From Thermoleophilaceae bacterium (lineage in GTDB: Bacteria; Actinomycetota; Thermoleophilia; Solirubrobacterales; Thermoleophilaceae), in contig JACCSF010000013.1 in assembly GCA_013813135.1 (NCBI GenBank), forward strand, positions 1 through 10,591: a DNA stretch of 10,591 nt, in the 5' to 3' direction. Shown here piece by piece: positions 6,143 through 10,591 of the stretch; position 1 is the stretch's first letter, and the number at the start of each line of letters is the position of its first letter. The position numbers and the translations under genes were made by a program. The notes beneath the pieces were generated by a model, which was given only the letters and a program-made list of their open reading frames with translations, made no database searches and had not been told where the DNA came from.

Positions 6143-6793
6143 TTACGAGAGCCGAGCGGCAAGTTCGTCCCCAAGGCCACCGCCCAGCGCTCGGACGGCC
6201 GTGCGGCGGCGCACCCCCGTCCGCTGGTGCGCCATCACCGCCACCGGCCGGAAGCCGGCGTTCTCGGCGACCCGCATGGACGCCACGTTGTCCGTCTCGA
6301 TCTTCGCCACGAGAGTCGTGAAGCCGTCTTCAGAGAGTTGCTCGCCGACCAGGGCCCACACCGCCGAGGCGATCCCCCTGCCGCGCGCGGCCGGCACCGT
6401 GAGGGAGTCCTCGAGACAGGCGGCCCCGGCCGGCAGCGCCAGCGTGCCGTCGGTCGCCGCCATCACAGGGGTGGCGTGGCGGAAGGTGAAGCACAGGAAC
6501 AGCGGCTCGTCGCCGTCGAACACCAGCCAGAGGTCGGTGCCGGACTCGAAACGCTTGCGCGCCTCCTCCAGGTCCTGCCCGAGGGGAACCACGAATCGGA
6601 TCTGCTCCGCGTCCGCGCGCACGAGCCGCATGCCCTCGGGCAGCTCACGGCGCGCGATGGCCCCGGCGAGGTCACACTGGTACCAGACGTGCTCCTCACG
6701 CAGGTAGGCCAGCTTGCGCATACGGCGCCCCACGGCACGCGCCGTCGCACCGGGGCCCTCACGACGAAGGCGATTCCAAAGCCTTGCGAACAC
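6143..6793 (-). CDS. GNAT family N-acetyltransferase (216 aa)
   Basis: GNAT enzymes transfer an acetyl group from acetyl-CoA to an amine. The C-terminal half holds the fold's acetyl-CoA motif A, EDSLTVPAARGRGIASAVWA (R137-G-R-G-I-A is the pyrophosphate loop), followed by motif B, NVASMRVAENAGFRPVAV (residues 169-186). The N-terminal 60 residues are a family-specific extension, including RKLAYLREEHVWYQCDL. No signal peptide is present, so it is cytosolic. The substrate is not identifiable. The neighbouring glycosyltransferase and deacetylase remnants suggest an amino-sugar or cell-envelope substrate. The GTG at 6793 is chosen because it lies 6 nt after a candidate -10 (TAGCGT, 6800-6805) and no Shine-Dalgarno precedes it, which would make the mRNA leaderless. 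An ATG at codon 25 (MRKLAYL) is the alternative start. Confidence 0.88.
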   Translation of the reverse strand: MFARLWNRLRREGPGATARAVGRRMRKLAYLREEHVWYQCDLAGAIARRELPEGMRLVRADAEQIRFVVPLGQDLEEARKRFESGTDLWLVFDGDEPLFLCFTFRHATPVMAATDGTLALPAGAACLEDSLTVPAARGRGIASAVWALVGEQLSEDGFTTLVAKIETDNVASMRVAENAGFRPVAVMAHQRTGVRRRTAVRALGGGLGDELAARLS

Positions 6794-6799
6794 AATCCC

Positions 6800-6832
6800 A
6801 CGCTAGGACGGCACTGTAAGACCGGCGTAAGA
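6800..6832 (-). promoter_or_regulatory. Putative OmpR-type operator and leaderless promoter of the GNAT gene
   Basis: On the minus strand TCTTAC-GCCGG-TCTTAC is a perfect 6-5-6 direct repeat with an 11-bp period (plus-strand copies GTAAGA at 6816-6821 and 6827-6832). Ten nucleotides after the proximal copy is TAGCGT (6800-6805), a plausible -10. The GTG start follows 6 nt later. This is the geometry of response-regulator-activated promoters, in which tandem half-sites replace the -35. The sequence differs from the TCTCAG boxes of the two-component operon, so a different regulator is likely. Confidence 0.55.
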
Positions 6833-6930
6833 GGTGGAGAACCCGTCCCGCGGCGCGGCGTCCGAGCGCTGTCTTGCACGAGTTTTCCCCGCATATCGCC
6901 GAAAAGTCGTGCCGCTGGCCCGGCTTGGTT

Positions 6931-7143
6931 CTAGCGTTTCGGCTCTTGGCCGACGCGGTTGCCGAATCGATCCCGCGCCGTGCCCACGACCAGCGTGACC
7001 CGAGCGTTCGTCGGGGCCGCCACGTTGCCGACCCCGCCGCGTATGTGCACCTTGAGGCGCCGGCCGTTCACTTGCAGGACGGCGCTTCCGGTCAGGGCGG
7101 CTACTGCTGCCGCGGGGGAAGTAGCCGGGTGAGGGGCGGGCAG
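6931..7143 (-). pseudogene. Unrecognised coding-like fragment, 70 codons without a clear start
   Basis: On the minus strand a frame opens after a TAA (7144-7146) and runs to a TAG at 6931-6933. Its codons from about 7090 on are strongly G/C-ended. The peptide has a strand-rich look: GSAVLQVNGRRLKVHIRGG, then NARVTLVVGTARDRFGNRVG and the end QEPKR. The first 20 residues are Ala/Pro-rich. The only usual start is GTG at 7071, which would give 46 aa and has no ribosome binding site. I do not recognise the family. It could be the C-terminal piece of a lost secreted protein, since the region sits between a decayed polysaccharide locus and the terminator of the next operon. Chance coding bias is possible. 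Confidence 0.35.
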
Positions 7144-7166
7144 TTAGCAGTTTCGACCCCCAGGGA

Positions 7167-7192
7167 CAGACGGCCCCGAACGGGGCCGTCTG
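7167..7192 (-). terminator. Hairpin terminator of the regulator-kinase-PepSY operon
   Basis: CAGACGGCCCC - GAAC - GGGGCCGTCTG is a perfect 11-bp, very GC-rich stem with a 4-nt loop, starting 35 bp downstream of the PepSY stop. There is no U-tract on either strand, as is common for actinobacterial terminators. Position and stem strength support termination of the minus-strand operon. Confidence 0.75.
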
Positions 7193-7226
7193 CGCGAACT
7201 GCGACCGGGCATCCTTGCCCAACCCG

Positions 7227-7580
7227 TCAGTCCTCGGCGCCGCTCTCGTGGTCGCCACCCGAGTCGTTCTCGCCGTCGGCATTCGAGTTGATGACGTTGA
7301 AGCCCTTGTCGAGGTGAACGTCGACCTGGCGGCCGTCGGCGCGCGTGACCTCAACCTCGTAGGCGCCTTCCTCGTCACCCACCTCGGTTCCGTTGACCTT
7401 GCCGCCGCCGGTGTGATCCAGAGCGACCGCCTTCGCTCGATCGAGCGCCTGTCCGGTGATCGCCTTGTCGGTCTTGTCGTCGTCTCCGCCGCCGGCCGCT
7501 CCGGCGATGGCTGCTCCGCCAAGTGCCAGCGCCACGATCGCGGCGGCGGCGATGACCGCACCCTTGAGCTTGTCCTTCAT
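7227..7580 (-). CDS. PepSY domain-containing exported/anchored protein (117 aa)
   Basis: Residues 1-7 are basic (MKDKLKG) and residues 8-30 are a hydrophobic alanine-rich segment, so the protein is exported or membrane-anchored. Residues about 39-98 form a PepSY domain: ALDRAKAVALDHTGGG, a Gly-rich turn, then YEVEVTRADGRQVDVHLDKG and FNVINSNAD. The last 20 residues are acidic (D/E/S/G). PepSY domains are thought to inhibit proteases or act as extracytoplasmic sensory modules, and small PepSY proteins often accompany two-component systems. Here the ATG shares 4 bp (ATGA, 7577-7580) with the kinase stop, and GAGGAGG precedes it by 9 nt, so it is both coupled and independently translatable. A TCTCAG-type box 60 bp upstream suggests an additional internal promoter activated by the neighbouring regulator. 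A modulator of the kinase is a reasonable inference, not shown. Confidence 0.88.
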   Translation of the reverse strand: MKDKLKGAVIAAAAIVALALGGAAIAGAAGGGDDDKTDKAITGQALDRAKAVALDHTGGGKVNGTEVGDEEGAYEVEVTRADGRQVDVHLDKGFNVINSNADGENDSGGDHESGAED

Positions 7581-8992
7581 GGTGTTGCGCCTCCTCGTAT
7601 CTGGTCGATTTTGTCTGATCGAGAAGCTACCCCGGCCATCTGAGATGAGCCTGAGGCGGTCTGGGGGCCGTCAGGGAGCCAGATTCGCACGGTCGCCGCG
7701 GCGCCCGGAACGATCTCCGCTCGGCCGCCGTGGCCCTGCGCGATCGCCCGCACTATCGAGAGGCCCAGGCCCGTCCCGTCCCGGGTGCGGGCGAGATCGC
7801 CCCGGGCGAAGCGCTCGAAGGCGCGGTCGGCGAAATCGGGAGCGAAGCCCTCGCCCTGATCCGAGACCTCAAGCTCCAGGCCGGCCTGCTCGCGGCGGGA
7901 CCGCAGCACGACCTCGCCCTGGCCGTAGCGCAGCGCGTTGTCCACCAGGTTGCCGAGCGCCTGGCGCAGCCGCAGCTCGTCCGCGTACACGACCTGCCCG
8001 TCCTCGGCGTCGACTCGGATGCTGCGTCCGCGCTCGCCCGCGCGGTCGGCAAAGCGCTTCTGGATCCGATCGAGCAGCTCGTGCAGGTCGAGCTGCTCGG
8101 GCCGCATGGGCAGCTGGCCGCCGCTCGCGCGCGCGACCACCAGCAGGTCCTCGGCGAGCTGAGCGAGGTGATCGCATTCCTCCACCGAGGCGACCAGCGC
8201 CTCCCGTACCTGCGGGTCGTGTCCCCCGGCGCGCAGCGCCCCCTCCAGCTCGGCCTTGATTACCGCCACCGGCGTTCGCAGCTCGTGGCTCGCATCGGCC
8301 ACGAAGCGGCGTTCGCGCTCGAACGAGCGGCGCAGGCGATCCAACATCTCGTTGAGCGTCTCCCCAAGCCGGCGGATCTCGTCGTGTGCCGCAGGCAGGG
8401 GAAGACGGTCGTCTCCGCTGCTGAGTGAGACCTCGCGCGCGCGTCGGCGCATCGCCTCGACGGGGCGAAGTCCCGCGGAGGCGAGCCCGTAGCCGAGCAG
8501 GGATGCCAGGACGACGGCGATCGGACCACCGATGGCAAAGGAGGCGACGACGTTGCTCAGCGTGTCATCGCGGTCCTGGAGCGACTGGCCGACCGCGACC
8601 ACGTTCGAGCCGCGGTTGTCTCGCGCCAGCAGACGCGTGATGCCCTCGATGCCCGGCATCCTGCGCTCGACGAGGATCTCCTCGCCGGCCGCGGCTCTCC
8701 GCAGCTCCGACCGGCTGAGCGCCTTGCCGCGGATGCCGCCGGCGCTGTCGAGCAGGGTGCCGTCGGGCCTCAGCAGCTGGGCGAACCCTTCCTCTCCGTC
8801 CCCGGCCGCGCCGGCCGACGCGGAGTTCGCGTCCAGGACTCCGCTGGCGCGGGCGTGCAGACCAGCGGTCAAGCTCTCGTCGAGATCGGACTTCAATCGC
8901 AGGTAGACGAACAGGCCGGATCCCGCGAGCACCAACACCATGGCGACCGCGAACGCGGCGGTCAGCCGGACCCGGACGGGCAGGCGTCTCAC
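7577..8992 (-). CDS. Two-component sensor histidine kinase (471 aa)
   Basis: This is a membrane kinase that autophosphorylates and passes phosphate to the adjacent regulator. In order it has TM1 (residues about 10-31), an extracytoplasmic sensor region (32-145) with no recognised fold, and TM2 (about 146-172). Next come a HAMP linker (173-223), the HisKA dimerisation helix with phospho-acceptor H236 in DASHELRTPV, and a HATPase domain. The HATPase has an N box (GNLVDNALRY, N352), a G1 box (DQGEG, residues 378-382) and a G2 box (GTGLGLSIV, residues 406-414). All catalytic elements are intact. The C-terminal 25 residues beyond the ATPase fold are polar and weakly conserved-looking. Their DNA holds the promoter-like box of the PepSY gene. 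The GTG start overlaps the regulator stop by 4 bp (GTGA, 8989-8992). The signal sensed cannot be told from the sequence. Confidence 0.96.
   Translation of the reverse strand: MRRLPVRVRLTAAFAVAMVLVLAGSGLFVYLRLKSDLDESLTAGLHARASGVLDANSASAGAAGDGEEGFAQLLRPDGTLLDSAGGIRGKALSRSELRRAAAGEEILVERRMPGIEGITRLLARDNRGSNVVAVGQSLQDRDDTLSNVVASFAIGGPIAVVLASLLGYGLASAGLRPVEAMRRRAREVSLSSGDDRLPLPAAHDEIRRLGETLNEMLDRLRRSFERERRFVADASHELRTPVAVIKAELEGALRAGGHDPQVREALVASVEECDHLAQLAEDLLVVARASGGQLPMRPEQLDLHELLDRIQKRFADRAGERGRSIRVDAEDGQVVYADELRLRQALGNLVDNALRYGQGEVVLRSRREQAGLELEVSDQGEGFAPDFADRAFERFARGDLARTRDGTGLGLSIVRAIAQGHGGRAEIVPGAAATVRIWLPDGPQTASGSSQMAGVASRSDKIDQIRGGATP
7624..7656 (-). promoter_or_regulatory. Putative internal operator and promoter of the PepSY gene
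   Basis: On the minus strand CCTCAG-GCTCA-TCTCAG repeats with an 11-bp period (plus-strand copies CTGAGA at 7640-7645 and CTGAGG at 7651-7656). Ten nucleotides after the proximal copy is TAGCTT (7624-7629), a plausible -10. A start about 7 nt later would leave a leader of roughly 37 nt containing the GAGGAGG ribosome binding site. It lies inside the 3' end of the kinase gene. Confidence 0.55.
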
Positions 8993-9669
8993 CCCCCGCC
9001 GTCCTTGCGCAGCCGGTAGCCGGCGCCGCGCACCGTCTCGATCGAGCTCACCCCGAAGGGACGGTCGATCTTCTCGCGCAGGTACCGGACGTAGACCTCG
9101 ACGACGTTCGAGCGCTGCTCGTAGCCGAGATCCCAGGCAGCCTCCAGCAGCTGGGTCTGGGTGAATACATCGCCGGGGCGGCGCATGAAGGTCTCGAGCA
9201 GCGCGAACTCGCGCGCGGAGAGCTGGACCTCCACGTCGGCGCGCGAGACCTCGCGGGTGGCGGGGTCGAGCCGCAGGTCGCCGACCTCGATGACCGTTGG
9301 GCGCTCGACCGGGCCGCGCCGTACGAGCGCGCGCAGGCGCGCGGTCAGCTCGGCGAGCGAGAACGGCTTGGTGAGGTAGTCGTCCGCGCCGCCGTCGAGC
9401 CCCCGCACGCGGTCCTCCACCGCGTCTCGAGCGGTGAGCATGAGCACCGGCACCCAGACCCCGTCGGCGCGCAGCCGACGGCAGGTCTCGAACCCGTCGA
9501 GCCCGGGCATCATCACGTCGAGCACGATGGCGTCGTAGTCGGTCGCGCCCACCGTGAGCAGCGCCGACTCACCGTCGGCCGCGACGTCCACGACGAGTCC
9601 CTCGAAGCGCAGTCCGCGCCGGATGGCGGCAGCCATTCGCACATCGTCCTCTACCACGAGCACTCTCAC
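8989..9669 (-). CDS. OmpR/PhoB-family response regulator (226 aa)
   Basis: This DNA-binding regulator is phosphorylated by the adjacent kinase. The receiver domain (residues 1-115) shows the acidic pocket E7/D8/D9 in VRVLVVEDD, phospho-acceptor D51 in IVLDVMMPGLDG, T79 in LMLTA and K101 in YLTKPF. All required residues are present. A winged-helix domain follows (about 126-226), with EVQLSAREFALLETFMRRPG, the recognition region RSNVVEVYVRYLREKID and the wing IETVRGAGYRLR. The frame is open to 9732, but the GTG at 9669 gives the classical VRVLVVEDD start. It lies 6 nt after a candidate -10 and is preceded by tandem TCTCAG boxes. A GTG two codons later (9663) has GGGAG at a better spacing and is the alternative if the mRNA is not leaderless. 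The TGA overlaps the kinase GTG. It probably regulates itself, PepSY and the divergent adaptor. Confidence 0.95.
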   Translation of the reverse strand: MRVLVVEDDVRMAAAIRRGLRFEGLVVDVAADGESALLTVGATDYDAIVLDVMMPGLDGFETCRRLRADGVWVPVLMLTARDAVEDRVRGLDGGADDYLTKPFSLAELTARLRALVRRGPVERPTVIEVGDLRLDPATREVSRADVEVQLSAREFALLETFMRRPGDVFTQTQLLEAAWDLGYEQRSNVVEVYVRYLREKIDRPFGVSSIETVRGAGYRLRKDGGG

Positions 9670-9675
9670 GCTCCC

Positions 9676-9709
9676 ATGATGGCGTCTCTCAGCTGAGAGG
9701 AGGCTGAGA
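9676..9709 (-). promoter_or_regulatory. Putative autoregulatory operator/promoter of the response regulator operon
   Basis: On the minus strand TCTCAG-CCTCC-TCTCAG is a perfect 6-5-6 direct repeat (plus-strand copies CTGAGA at 9693-9698 and 9704-9709). The proximal copy is also part of a perfect 14-bp palindrome CTCTCAGCTGAGAG (9686-9699). CATCAT (9676-9681) is a weak -10 candidate 11 nt downstream, and the GTG at 9669 follows 6 nt later. Tandem half-sites with an 11-bp period are what OmpR/PhoB dimers bind. Confidence 0.6.
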
Positions 9710-9731
9710 GAGATCTCGGGGATGCGCCGCA

Positions 9732-9764
9732 TCTCAGGTCTCTATCAGCAGCGAGCGGGAAGCT
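9732..9764 (+). promoter_or_regulatory. Putative operator/promoter of the divergent export adaptor gene
   Basis: On the plus strand TCTCAG-GTCTC-TATCAG (9732-9748) repeats with an 11-bp period, one mismatch from the perfect box of the divergent regulator promoter. Ten nucleotides later is GAAGCT (9759-9764), a poor -10 matching only the A2 and T6 positions. The GTG at 9771 follows after 6 nt. The spacing equals that at the GNAT gene. Binding by the neighbouring response regulator is inferred. Confidence 0.5.
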
Positions 9765-9770
9765 CGGCCC

Positions 9771-10591
9771 GTGCTCGGGAAAAGCAGGAACGTCCGCGTC
9801 TCTGTTATCGCTCTGACCGCCCTCGTGGCCCTGGCCGGAGTAGGCGCGGTCGCCGCCCGGCAGATCCGCTCGCCGGCACAGATCGCCGCGGACACCGCCG
9901 CGCCGGCTGCGTCGATCATCAGCGTGCCGGTCGAACGGCGGGCGCTGGCGACCGAGGTGATCGTCCGTGGAACTGTCCGCTATGGGGCGCCGCAGGAGGT
10001 CACGTTGCCGGTTTCGACGCTAAAGACGTCGACGTCCGTCGTCTCGAGTGTTCCGAAGCCGGGCGCACGGCTGGACGAGGGCCAGGAGGCGCTCGTCGTC
10101 TCTGGCCGTCCGGTCTTCGTGTTTCGCGGCGCAACCCCGATGCACCGCGATCTGGGTCCGGGGTCAGAGGGACGGGACGTGCGCCAACTGGAGCAGGCGC
10201 TGGCCCGCGCCGGTTTTTCCCCCGGGAGCGTCGACGGCCGCTACGACGGCGCCACCGCCACGGCGGTCGCGGCCATGTACTCCAGGCGAAACGAGGCACC
10301 GTTCGGCCCGACCGACTTGCAGGTAGACCAGCTTCGCACCGCGGCGGCCACCGCCGCGGCCGCCCGGGATGGCCTGCTGCAGATGCGCCTGGCGTTGCGG
10401 ACGGCCGAGCAGGGGGCGACCCCGGCCGACGTCAACCAGGCCCAGGTGGACGCGTCTGCCGCGGCGGAGCTGATCCCGCCCGCCCGCACCGCCATCACCA
10501 CCGCGCAAGACAAGGCTGCGACCGCCCGCGCCGCGATCCGCGCCGCGCAGCTGCAGGAGGCCGAGACGGCGTCCACGGCGAGCCGCGATAT
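9771..10591 (+). CDS. Export adaptor (membrane-fusion type) with peptidoglycan-binding domain, 3' truncated by window end
   Basis: The visible 273 codons start with a signal anchor (hydrophobic residues about 9-30, VRVSVIALTALVALAGVGAV). Next is a segment with ISVPVERRALATEVIVRGTV and APQEVTLPVS that resembles the first strand set of actinobacterial HlyD/RND-type periplasmic adaptors. Residues 127-173 form a PG_binding_1 domain (DLGPGSEGRDVRQLEQALAR, AGFSPGSVDGRYDG, ATAVAAMYS). After about residue 186 an Ala/Gln-rich helical region, likely the adaptor's coiled-coil hairpin, runs to the window edge. No stop occurs before 10591. Such proteins usually precede MacB-type ABC transporter genes, so the rest of an efflux or export operon probably lies beyond the window. 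The GTG at 9771 is the only start, because an in-frame TGA lies at 9705 and no other start codon follows it. Only a weak GGGA precedes it. It is divergent from the response regulator and probably controlled by it. Confidence 0.85.
   Translation, partial: MLGKSRNVRVSVIALTALVALAGVGAVAARQIRSPAQIAADTAAPAASIISVPVERRALATEVIVRGTVRYGAPQEVTLPVSTLKTSTSVVSSVPKPGARLDEGQEALVVSGRPVFVFRGATPMHRDLGPGSEGRDVRQLEQALARAGFSPGSVDGRYDGATATAVAAMYSRRNEAPFGPTDLQVDQLRTAAATAAAARDGLLQMRLALRTAEQGATPADVNQAQVDASAAAELIPPARTAITTAQDKAATARAAIRAAQLQEAETASTASRD

Noticed and set aside
6227..6934. 235-codon plus-strand frame opposite the GNAT gene
   Set aside because: It is a shadow frame: the minus strand carries complete GNAT motifs A and B, while this frame shows no domain and runs through the GNAT promoter.
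7141..7166. GTTAGCAGTTTCGACCCCC looked like a tRNA T-arm
   Set aside because: No matching acceptor, D or anticodon arms can be folded around it on either strand.
1..10591. CRISPR arrays, insertion sequences, attachment sites or phage genes
   Set aside because: No spaced repeats of CRISPR type, no transposase motifs and no terminal inverted repeats were seen.

Overview
The window is very GC-rich, with strong G/C bias at third codon positions, frequent GTG starts and 4-bp start/stop overlaps. Together with the actinobacterial gene types this points to a high-GC actinobacterium. The C-terminal domain of the propeller protein at 1026-2495 (repeating-type secreted domain ending in a LKPGLYRL...DAAGN motif) is one I associate from memory with Thermoleophilia/Solirubrobacterales. 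That placement is an inference.

Layout. (a) 49-2495, plus strand: a tight run of two small unknown proteins, a stand-alone RNase HI and a secreted seven-bladed Vgb/NHL-type propeller with a 14-glycine linker. (b) 2562-2834: a small proline-rich protein with a good ribosome binding site, ending 6 bp from the convergent transaldolase gene (2841-3950, minus). A short coding-like 3' remnant (3971-4093) sits just upstream of the transaldolase gene. (c) 4213-5658, plus: a Tat-exported sulfatase/alkaline-phosphatase-superfamily enzyme with Thr where sulfatases carry the formylglycine Cys/Ser. It converges with (d), minus strand 5655-6793: a GNAT acetyltransferase followed by a deletion scar in which the first residues of a family 2 glycosyltransferase run, out of frame, into the C-terminal part of a polysaccharide deacetylase. 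This looks like a decayed surface-polysaccharide locus. (e) 6794-7226: mostly non-coding or remnant sequence, with an open coding-like fragment (6931-7143) and a strong hairpin terminator (7167-7192). (f) 7227-9669, minus: a translationally coupled response regulator - histidine kinase - PepSY protein operon. (g) 9771-end, plus, divergent: an export adaptor (membrane-fusion type) with a peptidoglycan-binding domain, cut by the window edge.

How it fits together. The most notable signal is regulatory. A 6-5-6 tandem box (TCTCAG-N5-TCTCAG, 11-bp period) occurs upstream of the response regulator, upstream of the PepSY gene (inside the 3' end of the kinase gene) and upstream of the divergent adaptor gene. 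A box of the same geometry but different sequence (TCTTAC-N5-TCTTAC) precedes the GNAT gene. At all four a candidate -10 hexamer lies 10-11 nt after the box. At three of them the GTG start lies 6 nt after that hexamer, which predicts leaderless, OmpR-family-activated transcripts. The simplest reading is a small envelope-stress or efflux regulon: kinase and regulator, a PepSY feedback or sensor protein, and an export system.
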